From UBA10649 sp965278945 (lineage in GTDB: Bacteria; Actinomycetota; Actinomycetes; S36-B12), in assembly GCA_965278945.1 (NCBI GenBank), contig OZ257128.1, positions 3,348,001 through 3,412,000 on the forward strand: DNA of 64,000 nucleotides. Reading direction: 5' to 3'. The notes beneath the pieces are model-generated. The model had not been told where the DNA came from, ran no database searches, and saw only the letters and a list, made by a program, of their open reading frames with translations. Every line of letters begins with the position of its first letter. Position 1 is the first letter of the stretch. The translations under genes and the position numbers were made by a program. Positions 15,379 through 23,766 of the stretch are shown piece after piece.

Positions 15379-16704
15379 TCAGGTGATGTACGCGGGGGTG
15401 TCAGGTGCACGGATCGCGGTGCTGCGGGCCAGACCACTCTGGGGCCACGCATGCGGGGCCGGGGCGAGGAGCTGCGCGCGGGTGGACCACACGTGGACCG
15501 GCTGCAGGTACCGGGGGATGGGCTTCGGCGGCATCCAGAGGTCGGTGCTGGTCGCCATGAGGCGGTCGGCGATGTGTGCGCACTGGTCCAGGACCGGGGC
15601 GCTCTGGGCGATCGCGCGCAGGAGCCGGGCGCGCGCGTCCGGAGCGCCCGCGGTGGTAGCTGGCGAGGCAAGGGTCAGGAGCCGTTCCACGGTCGCGCGG
15701 TTGTCTGGGTCCCCTGGTTCGGTGCTGCGTAACGGGGCGAGGCGCGTGGTCGTCGCCTGCCACTGGGCCGTGAGTTCGTCCTGTCGAGGGATCCCGTGGC
15801 CGCTGGTGGACAGGACGTGGGAGACGACCGTCCCGAGGCGGGCAAGGTCCTGCAAGGTCCGCACCGACACGTGTCCGACGTCGCGGTGGGAGAGCATGCG
15901 TATATAGAGGTGACGGATGTGGTCGGTCCACTCCGCGCCGGGGTCACCGATCCGAAGCGGCGGGTGGACAACGGTGAGCTCGCGCAGTGCAGGGTCCGGG
16001 AATCCCCACGCGGTCGCCAAGGCCCAGGTGTCGTCGACGAGGGTGTCGTGGACGGGTAGATGCTGGTCGAGGTCCGCACGGGCCATCCCCGCCTGCCGGC
16101 ACCGCAGGGCCAGCGGTTCGGTGCGGGCGACCATGGCGACGGTCCGTGCCACGTCGATCAGCAGCGGACCCCAGTCCGCTCCGGCGAGCATCGGGTCCAC
16201 ATCGGCGCCGGTTGCGCCGGTCGGCGAGGTGTGGGTGAGGACTAGGTCGGTCGCGGCGGCCACCGCGATCCGGGCGGAGACGAGCGAGCGGGCCGCCGGC
16301 GCCAGGTCCTGTTTGTGGCGCACAGGCGTGGAGGTGAGGTCGTCGGGTCCGGCATGAGTGCTGTGGTGTGACTGGTCGAGTCGGGCGATCCACGTCAGCA
16401 GGGCCCGGACGGTGGGATCGATCGTGTCCACCTCGCGTCGGCCCAGCCGATGACCCATGAGTGCGGCGGATCGCGCTGGTCCGATGACGGCGCGGGCGTT
16501 CATCCCTAGGGCCGTGAGGAGCTCATCGCGTGCGGCGAGGGTGTCCCGCGCTTGCCCTGCGGTCGCGAACGCTAGGTACGACAGGTGCCCCTGGGCTGTG
16601 TTCGCATGCCAGCGTGCCGCGTCCATGAACTGCCCGTACGTCGGGTGCGGGGCAGCCGGCGGTGAGTCGACATCCGGTGCCGCGGGTGAATCGGCGGCGG
16701 TCAT
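15379..16704 (-). CDS. Unknown element protein, 441 aa
   Basis: 441 residues, soluble, mainly helical, no signal peptide and no motif I recognise. The sequence is Ala/Arg/Leu rich with segments such as HIRHLYIRMLSHRDVGHVSVRTLQDLARLGTV and LDQCAHIADRLMATSTDLWMPP. The ATG at 16704 overlaps the stop of the 133-residue upstream gene (ATGA), so the two form a coupled pair. Position between the transfer genes and the integrase suggests a mobilisation or maintenance role. No relaxase histidine cluster (HxH or HxDxxH) is evident, so I do not call it a relaxase. Confidence 0.6.
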   Translation of the reverse strand: MTAADSPAAPDVDSPPAAPHPTYGQFMDAARWHANTAQGHLSYLAFATAGQARDTLAARDELLTALGMNARAVIGPARSAALMGHRLGRREVDTIDPTVRALLTWIARLDQSHHSTHAGPDDLTSTPVRHKQDLAPAARSLVSARIAVAAATDLVLTHTSPTGATGADVDPMLAGADWGPLLIDVARTVAMVARTEPLALRCRQAGMARADLDQHLPVHDTLVDDTWALATAWGFPDPALRELTVVHPPLRIGDPGAEWTDHIRHLYIRMLSHRDVGHVSVRTLQDLARLGTVVSHVLSTSGHGIPRQDELTAQWQATTTRLAPLRSTEPGDPDNRATVERLLTLASPATTAGAPDARARLLRAIAQSAPVLDQCAHIADRLMATSTDLWMPPKPIPRYLQPVHVWSTRAQLLAPAPHAWPQSGLARSTAIRAPDTPAYIT

Positions 16705-17102
16705 GACGACGTGGCGAGCAGGTCCGCGCGTGCGGCCAACGCACGAGCCAGCGTGCGCACGGTCGCGTCGACCTGCGCCGGTGTCGCGCGCAGCGGCGGC
16801 GCGCCCGCGGAGGCCACGAGTCGATCCAGGACGGTCGCCAGGACGGTCGCCACGTGGCCGGGCGAGATCGTGGGGACGGGTATCGGGTCGGTGCGGACAC
16901 CGACGCCGGCGAGGTCCTCCAGGATCCATGCCATCCGCGGCTCGACCCAGCACGAGGCGCTCGGAGGGATCGCGGAATCACCGAGCAGGTCGGCTTGGGC
17001 GATCACGTGAGCGATCCACGCCCATGCGCAGGTTCGCTCGAGCGCCCGAGGCAGGCGATCGACCGATGCGTCGATGCGCGCGATCATGGTGGTTCTATCC
17101 AT
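16701..17102 (-). CDS. Unknown small element protein, 133 aa
   Basis: 133 residues, helical and acidic-to-neutral, with two similar helices rich in Ala and Arg near the C-terminus (VDATVRTLARALAARADLLA). No family is recognised. The ATG at 17102 is well supported by AAAGGAG 8 nt upstream, and a longer open frame to 17342 runs over the DUF4192 gene. Its stop overlaps the next gene. Confidence 0.6.
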   Translation of the reverse strand: MDRTTMIARIDASVDRLPRALERTCAWAWIAHVIAQADLLGDSAIPPSASCWVEPRMAWILEDLAGVGVRTDPIPVPTISPGHVATVLATVLDRLVASAGAPPLRATPAQVDATVRTLARALAARADLLATSS

Positions 17103-17211
17103 GGGCGTCTCCTTTGCGGAGTGCTGATCGGTGATCGTCGCGATCGAAGGTGTCCGTGACCGCGTGAACCGGCGTGCCTGTGGAGGACCGCCGTCGTCCC
17201 CAGCCGCTGAA

Positions 17212-18384
17212 CTACAGCGCGATCCCAGGGGAGGGTGCTGCGATGGGCGCGGGGCGTCGCGGCGCCGCGGCAGCACGAGGAGCAGGGCGTGGGGTGTTGC
17301 CGTGGCGGCAGCTCTCTCGCGACAGCCCGGCCATTGCCTCACGCCATGACTGCGGCGGTAGGCCCGACTGGATGCTCATGCCCACCAAGGAGGCCAGGGA
17401 GTACTCAGGGTTGTCGGCGACTGCCCGGTTGAGCGCGGTCGTCGCCCGGGCGCCGTCGCCGCTAGTCCAGTGACAGATCCCCAGGGCGGTCGCGGCGGGA
17501 GCGACGTGCCCGGGTGGTGCGTGCCGCACAACCGCCGTCAGCCCGGAGATCGCTCCGTGGGTGTCGGCTCCGGGCTGGGTCAGTTCCCACAGGACCGTGT
17601 CGCGTACGCGAATGTCACCCAGGCCGACCGCGGCATGCGCGAGCACCGACGGGGTGGTGGGCTCGCGGGAGATGATAGAGGTGATCGTGGCAAGGGACGC
17701 TTCGCGCCATGCCTCGAGCGCCTCGTTGCGCGTCGCACCACCTTTGCGTGCGTTGCCGAGGGATGCGCGATGAGCTTGTGCCGTGGCCGCGAGCTCGGCG
17801 ACCTCGGCCAGGGCCGCTGCGTCGGCTGGTGCGACCTCGGAGACCAAAGACTCCCGCGAGGTGACCATCGCGGCTCCGGCGCCGGCGAACTCTGCCGCGA
17901 CCAGCGTGCGGACGTCCTCGGGAATGACCCGTCCCGACGGCGGGCAGCACTGCGGGTCCATGCAGCCGTAAGACCACCGCGATGCCCCGTCTGTGAAGAT
18001 CGTGTCCTTGGTGCGAACGCCTCCGTCGTCGAAGGCCGTGACGAGTTCGTCGACAAGCACCGCATCAGGTAGCACCGGATCCAGTCCGGCCACTGAGTCG
18101 CCGAACACGGTAATGACCACTTCGGTCGACCCGGATCTGATCATCGGAGCCGCCGCCTGCCGAGCGAGCTCGCGCATCGCCTCGTCCGTGCCCCCCGTCG
18201 GCGGGCGGTCGAACCGTTGCGTCAAGCGCACCATCGAGGACTCACCGACGCCATCAGACGCGATCCCGACGATCACCACCGAATCGGCGGGCGGGAAACC
18301 CAGCATGTGCGGGATCGACGCGACCAGTGCGTCAGGAGTCGACAACGTCAAACGGCCACCCGAGGGCGCAACAGGAACGGACAT
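17212..18384 (-). CDS. DUF4192-family protein
   Basis: 390 residues. The N-terminus reads LTLSTPDALVASIPHMLGFPPADSVVIVGI, the hallmark of DUF4192, followed by WSYGCMDPQCCPPSGRVI and a C-terminal helical repeat with ALGICHWTSGDGARATTALNRAVADNPEYSLA, also typical. The family is widespread in actinobacterial chromosomes and mobile elements and its function is unknown. The last ~35 residues are a low-complexity Arg/Pro/Ala tail. Start ATG 18384 has GAAAGGCGAG upstream. Motif copy E lies 73 nt upstream of the ATG. Confidence 0.85.
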   Translation of the reverse strand: MSVPVAPSGGRLTLSTPDALVASIPHMLGFPPADSVVIVGIASDGVGESSMVRLTQRFDRPPTGGTDEAMRELARQAAAPMIRSGSTEVVITVFGDSVAGLDPVLPDAVLVDELVTAFDDGGVRTKDTIFTDGASRWSYGCMDPQCCPPSGRVIPEDVRTLVAAEFAGAGAAMVTSRESLVSEVAPADAAALAEVAELAATAQAHRASLGNARKGGATRNEALEAWREASLATITSIISREPTTPSVLAHAAVGLGDIRVRDTVLWELTQPGADTHGAISGLTAVVRHAPPGHVAPAATALGICHWTSGDGARATTALNRAVADNPEYSLASLVGMSIQSGLPPQSWREAMAGLSRESCRHGNTPRPAPRAAAAPRRPAPIAAPSPGIAL

Positions 18385-18457
18385 GACACTCGCCTTTCGC
18401 CAGACCCGCGCGACCGGGAGACCAGTCGCGCTCGACGCGAATACGTCGATACCCCCT

Positions 18458-18486
18458 CAACGACGTGGGTTCTGCCGTCCCTCGCA
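18458..18486 (-). promoter_or_regulatory. Bipartite motif copy E, upstream of the DUF4192 gene
   Basis: Minus strand TGCGAGGGACGG, 10 nt, GTCGTTG, ending 73 nt before ATG 18384. It is back to back with copy G, 34 bp away on the other strand. Confidence 0.55.
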
Positions 18487-18520
18487 TTTGGATCGGGCGA
18501 GGGATTTCGTGAAAGACGAA

Positions 18521-18549
18521 CGCGAGGCACGGAACCCATGACGTCGTTG
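18521..18549 (+). promoter_or_regulatory. Bipartite motif copy G, pointing at the excisionase/integrase cluster
   Basis: Plus strand CGCGAGGCACGG, 10 nt, GTCGTTG. This is the only plus-strand copy found and lies about 207 nt before the first plus-strand gene. The leader between them holds no gene I can support. Confidence 0.55.
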
Positions 18550-18756
18550 ACCGCGTAGGAGAACCGTCGGTCCACGAATCGCCAAAGGGTCGTGACTCTC
18601 CAGACGGTCCGCGGATGTGTGAGCGCGTGACAGCGCTTTGTCCACACACCGGCAGTTCGGGTTCTGCGTCCACACGAGGCACGCGGTACTCCAGAACGGT
18701 GATACATCTCGCCTGCAAGACGACATGACACATCGCAGGGAACGGAGCGACGAGTG

Positions 18757-19242
18757 ATGCACTACCGAATCGACAACGAAGCCGGAACGTTCGCCGTATG
18801 CGTCGCCGTGCACAACGGTGTCGACTCCTCCAGAGTCGCATTCGAGGCATGGCGCTTCACTGTCATCGGCACCGCGAAGGACTCGGCCGCTGTTCGGGCA
18901 CTGATGATTCGCGACGCTGTCGCGGGCAGTGCCGAACGTCGTGAAGATATCGCAGTTCGCGCCGCTGGCCTGTGCTTGGCCGCAGCCCCGAACGCGGCCG
19001 AGGCACTCGTGTGCTTTCGCGACGACTCGACCAGCTACCAAGGAATGGTCACGATTGGAGCTAGCGGCCCGCGAATAGATATCCCGATGACCGACCGGGA
19101 TATCTACACACTTCTACAGTCCGGCACGCCATCGGCGACCGTAGAGGTTCCCGTACTTCCCCAAGTCCGGAAGGAGGCGGCATGGACTCGACCCAGCAAC
19201 CGATCCTTCTCATCCAGGACATCGCGGATCTCTTTCGAGTGA
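18757..19242 (+). CDS. Unknown protein at the head of the excision module
   Basis: 161 residues; begins MHYRIDNEAGTFAVCVAVHNG and has an alpha/beta pattern through ~130 residues, then a short basic tail. No family is recognised. AACGGAG lies upstream of either GTG 18754 or ATG 18757. The last 61 nt overlap the excisionase gene in another frame. Being first in the plus-strand cluster it may regulate excision; that is inference. Confidence 0.55.
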   Translation: MHYRIDNEAGTFAVCVAVHNGVDSSRVAFEAWRFTVIGTAKDSAAVRALMIRDAVAGSAERREDIAVRAAGLCLAAAPNAAEALVCFRDDSTSYQGMVTIGASGPRIDIPMTDRDIYTLLQSGTPSATVEVPVLPQVRKEAAWTRPSNRSFSSRTSRISFE

Positions 19243-19478
19243 GCACGTCGCAGGCGTACGTGTACGTCGCGCAACCGGGATTTCCCCCGGCTCTGTTCGG
19301 GCATCGCCGGAACCGCAAGTGGCCCACGAGCACGGTGTTGGCCTACATCAACGATCCCCACGACGAGGCCACAGCGATTGCCCCGCCTCCTCCCGCACGG
19401 GTGAGTGACCGAAGCGATGTTCGCAACGCCACGATCACCGTCCGAGAACCCCGAGGTCCACGGCGTGCGTCCGCGTAG
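19182..19478 (+). CDS. Excisionase/AlpA-type HTH protein
   Basis: 98 residues. LLIQDIADLFRVSTSQAYVYVAQPGFPPALFGHRRNRKWPTSTVLAYIND is the MerR-like winged helix of Xis/AlpA excision factors: a helix-turn-helix, a wing with basic residues, then a final helix. The C-terminal ~35 residues are Pro/Arg rich. The start has an excellent ribosome site (AAGGAGGC, 6 nt upstream). It overlaps the integrase gene start (19405) and would bend DNA at the attachment sites to favour excision. Confidence 0.8.
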   Translation: MDSTQQPILLIQDIADLFRVSTSQAYVYVAQPGFPPALFGHRRNRKWPTSTVLAYINDPHDEATAIAPPPPARVSDRSDVRNATITVREPRGPRRASA

Positions 19479-20814
19479 GCAGCCCATCGAGCCACCACCG
19501 CGCCTACTCAAGGCACTATCCGCGGGAGCGCGACTCGGAAGCGTGGTGCGCATCAACGAGGTGAGTCTCATCCCACCTGGCGACGGGCGGGCGCACTGGC
19601 GCATCAAGACGCACTACGGCGGACTAACTTTCGACGCCAAGACCGGATCGACCCCAGGCCTCGCGTACGCCGCGTATCTCGACGCGGTCACGTGGCTTTC
19701 GACCGTTCGCGCCGGACACACCGGCGTGCCGGAGCACGAATCAACCCTCCTTGCCGAGTTCGTCAAGTCCTACCTCGCTCGCCGCGGCCCAGATGGACGG
19801 TGGACTGACCGCACCCAGCGGGACCGCACCAACGACTTCTCGACCCTCATCGCGATCGGCGAGCGTCGCTCCATGGTGTGCCGGGACCTCAACGCGGCGG
19901 TGCTGCGAGAGTTCATCTCCCGCGCCGGCACTGCTAGCAGAGGACGCACCCTGCTGAACGTCACCGGCACGATGCTCAGATTCGGTCGGCACGCCGGGTA
20001 CTTCACCCGCGACCAGGCAGACGCCATCGATGCAGTCCGCTGGGTCCCGCCCGCCGGCTACGTCCAGCAAGCCTCACGACGCGATCAGGCCAAAGCCCAG
20101 GTCGACATCGCCACCGGGGGCAACGTCATGACTCACCAACAGGTAACCGACTGGGCCCAAGCATGCCAACGCCGATGGAAGCACGGTGCAGCGCTCATCC
20201 ACGCCAGCGCACTTCTTGGCACACGCAGCGGAGAGGTCCGCGCCCTGACAGCCAGCCGGGATGTCGCCGACGCCGGCGGGGGAAATCTCGTGTCCCTTGA
20301 TCGGGGCGAGATCCTTATTCGGCACCAGGCCGGCACCGGCAAAGGCACCACTCTGGGTCTACCCAAGAACTCCAAGATCCGAGACATCATCATTCCCACA
20401 CTGGACCCGGCCGGATTCTCGGTCTGGGACTGGCTGCGCGTCAGAGTCGACGAAGCCCTCGTCGAGCAGGCCGCCGGCGATAACCCGAACGCGCTCCTCT
20501 TCCCCAACGCCGCCGGCAACCTCTACGACGAGAACAGCCTCCGCAACCGTGTCTGGGGCCCGGCAAGCGACGAGCTCGGATGGCGCATGGAGGAGTACGT
20601 CACGGTCACGGGACGACGCATGGCACTGAGTCGATTCACCCTGCATTCCTTGCGCGACCGGTACGCCAACACCGCGATCCACGAATGGGGCTACACCGAA
20701 GAACAACTCCTCCAACAGGGATCATGGCAGGACGCCGAAACCGTGCGCCGCTTCTACTCCGGAACCACCGACGACACTCATTCCTCGGTCAGGCGACTCC
20801 ACGGACTCGAGTGA
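19405..20814 (+). CDS. Tyrosine recombinase (integrase) of the left element
   Basis: 469 residues. The N-terminal ~220 residues comprise an arm-binding and a core-binding domain. The catalytic domain shows LLGTRSGEVRAL (first Arg), LPKNSKIRDIIIP (beta-strand Lys), FTLHSLRDRYA (HxxR) and QGSWQDAETVRRFYSG, with Trp in place of the second His and the Tyr nucleophile. These are all residues required for tyrosine-recombinase chemistry. GTG 19405 is taken as start, overlapping the excisionase gene by 74 nt. Nearby att repeats for this integrase were not found inside the window. Confidence 0.88.
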   Translation: MTEAMFATPRSPSENPEVHGVRPRRQPIEPPPRLLKALSAGARLGSVVRINEVSLIPPGDGRAHWRIKTHYGGLTFDAKTGSTPGLAYAAYLDAVTWLSTVRAGHTGVPEHESTLLAEFVKSYLARRGPDGRWTDRTQRDRTNDFSTLIAIGERRSMVCRDLNAAVLREFISRAGTASRGRTLLNVTGTMLRFGRHAGYFTRDQADAIDAVRWVPPAGYVQQASRRDQAKAQVDIATGGNVMTHQQVTDWAQACQRRWKHGAALIHASALLGTRSGEVRALTASRDVADAGGGNLVSLDRGEILIRHQAGTGKGTTLGLPKNSKIRDIIIPTLDPAGFSVWDWLRVRVDEALVEQAAGDNPNALLFPNAAGNLYDENSLRNRVWGPASDELGWRMEEYVTVTGRRMALSRFTLHSLRDRYANTAIHEWGYTEEQLLQQGSWQDAETVRRFYSGTTDDTHSSVRRLHGLE

Positions 20815-20970
20815 GCACGGCCGCGCCGGGACTTCCGCGATGGAAACAGAGTCGTGACGTCCACACGGGCGTCGGCACGCAAACACCACCAGGCCGATTC
20901 CGACGGGTGAAAGCGCGAGGCAAGGCGTACAGACACGCGACGTGGGTGTTGACGGTGATGAGAATCGCCA

Positions 20971-22179
20971 TCACGCGGGGACGACGGTGGCGACCTTGGC
21001 GGTGTGCCTCACCCACGCGGTGCCGTTGTCGGCATAGCCAGCCGGCGTCGCGTCCTTGGTGGACCAGCCGCTGCCGGTGTCGGTGGCGCCGGCGGGTGTG
21101 GCGTCTTTGACGTTCTGCGTGCCGATGACAGCGTTGTCTCCGTAGACCGCGGTTTGGCAGTAGGGGTCACCGTTAGCCCAGTTGCCGGACTTCCCCGCGC
21201 CGGTGCAGTGCCCCCAGGCGTAGGCCCAGTCGACCTGCCCGTACCCGTAGATGTTGACCGGGTGGTAGGTATACGCGGTGATGGTAAACGTGTATGGGGC
21301 CTGCTTCTCACACACCCCGGCTGCGTTTTCTGGGAACTCCGCCGGGCAGACGTAGATCGTCCTCGTGCTTGGCCCGGGAGCAGGTGCGGGGGTCGGGTCG
21401 GACACCGGCGTTGCGGCCGGAGCGGGCGCCGGTGTCGGTGCGGGTGCGGGGGTGATCGGTATTTCGGAGGCGGCGCCCATCTCGGCCAAGGTGCGGGTCA
21501 TCGTCGCCGAGGTCGCATGCCCGGTGCTCGCGCTGTTGCGCGGGGTCACCGACAAGGTGTACTTCACCGCCGGGTCCAGGGCGATCGTTGTCACGGTCGC
21601 CGTGGTGCTGCCTGAGATCACCGGTGCGCTGGTCGCGCGGCCGATCGCGGCGATCGGCGCCGCGACGACGTCGAAGGAGATGGCGGCGCCTTGGCCCTTG
21701 ACGTGCGTGTGATCCCAGCGCAGCAGGACCTCGTCGGCAGTGCCGGTGGTGGACACCGTGAGCCCGTGCGCGGGGCCGACAGCAGCTACGGGAACACCGG
21801 TGCCGACCCTGGTATCGCCAATCGTGATCGTGTACGTCACCCCGGGGATAAGCTGACGGAACACCGCTGGCGCCGTACCCGTCGGCGTCATGGTGCGGGG
21901 TTTCTGCCCACGGGCGGTCACCGTGACGGTCGCTCCCTTGACTCCCGAGACGGTCAGGCCGTTCACGATGTTGGCGTCGATGCCGACAACCCTCGCGACT
22001 GTCCCCTGTGCCGGGGTCGAGGAAGCAGCGGCCTGCGGGGCAGGGGTGGGGTCGGAGGCGATCACGGTGTCCGCCAGTGACGCGGCGCTCGCGCTGCCGG
22101 CCATGGCGACGGGCGCGGCGACCACCGCCAGCGCTGTCATCATGGAAGCCATCCGGGTGACCATCGCGGGTGTTGTCAT
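20971..22179 (-). CDS. Secreted Fn3-like protein with C-terminal repeats
   Basis: 402 residues. Residues 1-35 are a Sec signal peptide (AVVAAPVAMAGSASA). Two Ig/Fn3-like segments follow (to ~230), then a Pro/Ala linker (~TPAPAPTPAPAPAATPVSDP) and a Cys-containing domain (IYVCPAEFPENAAGVCEKQ ... GHCTGAG). The end has two copies of a DATPAG-type repeat (VKDATPAGATDTGSGW, TKDATPAGYADNGTAW). It looks like a surface or cell-contact protein. ATG 22179 is chosen because the signal peptide follows directly. Motif copy F lies 107 nt upstream, so it belongs to the element regulon although it sits beyond the integrase. Confidence 0.7.
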   Translation of the reverse strand: MTTPAMVTRMASMMTALAVVAAPVAMAGSASAASLADTVIASDPTPAPQAAASSTPAQGTVARVVGIDANIVNGLTVSGVKGATVTVTARGQKPRTMTPTGTAPAVFRQLIPGVTYTITIGDTRVGTGVPVAAVGPAHGLTVSTTGTADEVLLRWDHTHVKGQGAAISFDVVAAPIAAIGRATSAPVISGSTTATVTTIALDPAVKYTLSVTPRNSASTGHATSATMTRTLAEMGAASEIPITPAPAPTPAPAPAATPVSDPTPAPAPGPSTRTIYVCPAEFPENAAGVCEKQAPYTFTITAYTYHPVNIYGYGQVDWAYAWGHCTGAGKSGNWANGDPYCQTAVYGDNAVIGTQNVKDATPAGATDTGSGWSTKDATPAGYADNGTAWVRHTAKVATVVPA

Positions 22180-22286
22180 CAGGCGGTCCTCTCGATCGGG
22201 TGTGCGAGTTGCGGCAGGCAAGGAACGCATCGCCCACGTCGGACTACTCCTGCCGGTTCGAGCGACGGACTCAGTACCTATGCCGA

Positions 22287-22316
22287 CAACGACGTCGACA
22301 GGACCGGTGCCTCGCA
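22287..22316 (-). promoter_or_regulatory. Bipartite motif copy F, upstream of the secreted protein
   Basis: Minus strand TGCGAGGCACCG, 11 nt, GTCGTTG, ending 107 nt before ATG 22179. It matches copy A exactly in both half-sites. Confidence 0.6.
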
Positions 22317-22516
22317 TCGAGTGGCCGCGGGGTTCGTACCGCGCGCTTGCGCGACACTGCAGCCAAGTCACGGTCCGCTGCCTTGTCGTCGGCCGCCAAG
22401 CCCGATGCGGGCGTCTGAACGGCTACGCCCACATCGACCGCAACCGGCTCGTGGTCCGTTTGGCAAGTATCCTTCTTCTGAGCTATCACTCTGGCAAATT
22501 TGCTCGGCTGATTGAG

Positions 22517-22544
22517 TTGCCAGTAGTAGGCAAACTGGTAATAT
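22517..22544 (+). promoter_or_regulatory. Promoter and inverted repeat of the AbiE-like operon
   Basis: TTGCC (22517-22521) and GGCAA (22529-22533) form an inverted repeat with a 7-nt spacer. TTGCCA with TAATAT (22539-22544) at 16-nt spacing fits a housekeeping promoter. Further GGCAA half-sites lie at 22462, 22493 and 22546. AbiEi proteins autorepress through inverted repeats, so this is the likely operator. Confidence 0.5.
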
Positions 22545-22572
22545 AGGCAAAATTGTCGAGGAGGAGGCGAAA

Positions 22573-23754
22573 GTGGTCGCGGAAGCTGAACGAGACCTAC
22601 TCGAACGTGGTCTGTCGCGCTTGCGCGAGTTACTCGGAGCGAGCGTGACCGTCGATGACTACACGGTGAGCCAGCCGCAAGTGGCGAACCTTAGTTCGCC
22701 ACTGCTGGATCGCGGATCGGACCGGCTGGTTTCAGTTCGCGACGCACAGGCAGGCTCCTCGTCTCCGCCGGTCTACGTCGAAGCAAAATCAAACGTGAGT
22801 CCAGCCACGCTCAGCAATCAAGTCCGACCTCAAGTCGAACTTCTGCGGCGTTCCAACGGTGATGCAGCCGTCCTCATCATCTCTCCGTGGTTGAGTCCTC
22901 GAACTCGACAGGTTCTCGATGACCTGGACTACGGCTACCTCGACTTCACCGGCAATGTGTCGTTTCGCCTGACCCGTCCCGCGGTCGTCCTTCGCCTAGA
23001 CGGTGACAAGCGCGATCCCTCTCCAGCCTCGACGCAGGATCGGCGACAACTACGCGGGTCGAAGGCGGGACGGCTCGTGCGTGTTATTGCCGACGTTCAG
23101 CCTCCGTACACCGCGACAGACCTGGCTGCGGCCACCCACCTCAGCGCTGGGTACGTGTCTCGGCTCCTTGACACGATGGAAGATCAGGCATTCATCGGAC
23201 GCAGTCGCCGTCAGATCACCGACGTGGACTGGCAGGGACTGCTGCGCGCTAGAGCGGAGTCATACGCCCTACTCAAAGCCAACGACAGTGCTTCGTTCAT
23301 TGCCGCTCAGGGAACCGACGCGGCGATGAGCCGACTAACCGACGCGGGGCGCACTCGGCGTCTGGCCGTGACAGGCTCGTTTGCCGCACGATCTGTTGCG
23401 CCGCTCGCGGTCGGGGGCCAACTCATGGTCTACGTCGAGAAGGTCGGTAAGGAGATCGACACGGATCCGTTCGACGATCTCCGACTAGACCTCGGGCTCC
23501 TGCGGTCAGATTCCGGGACTGACGTTGTCCTCATCCGTGCGGAGGATCCCGTCGTCTTCGCGTGCAGGCGAACAGTCGACGGGGTGCCCCATGTCAGCCT
23601 TAGCCAACTCGCCTTGGACAGCCTGAGTGGACCGGGGCGGATGCCCAGCGAGGGCGAGGAACTCCTCCGCTACATGGATTCCAACGTCGACCAATGGCGG
23701 CACACTGGTATCGACCAATGGAATCGATGTTCTGAACTCACGTCGACCACCTAG
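22573..23754 (+). CDS. AbiEi-like antitoxin/regulator with winged HTH
   Basis: 393 residues. The N-terminal ~150 residues resemble a nuclease-fold domain (PPVYVEAKSNVSPATLSNQVRPQVELLRR, then YGYLDFTGNVSFRL), known from AbiEi-like antitoxins. A winged helix follows (PPYTATDLAAATHLSAGYVSRLLDTMEDQAFIGR), then a C-terminal domain of about 170 residues. Such proteins bind their own promoter and neutralise a nucleotidyltransferase toxin. GTG 22573 has GAGGAGG upstream. The next gene begins 12 bp after its stop, so the two form an operon. Confidence 0.72.
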   Translation: MVAEAERDLLERGLSRLRELLGASVTVDDYTVSQPQVANLSSPLLDRGSDRLVSVRDAQAGSSSPPVYVEAKSNVSPATLSNQVRPQVELLRRSNGDAAVLIISPWLSPRTRQVLDDLDYGYLDFTGNVSFRLTRPAVVLRLDGDKRDPSPASTQDRRQLRGSKAGRLVRVIADVQPPYTATDLAAATHLSAGYVSRLLDTMEDQAFIGRSRRQITDVDWQGLLRARAESYALLKANDSASFIAAQGTDAAMSRLTDAGRTRRLAVTGSFAARSVAPLAVGGQLMVYVEKVGKEIDTDPFDDLRLDLGLLRSDSGTDVVLIRAEDPVVFACRRTVDGVPHVSLSQLALDSLSGPGRMPSEGEELLRYMDSNVDQWRHTGIDQWNRCSELTSTT

Positions 23755-23766
23755 GAAGGGACGAAA

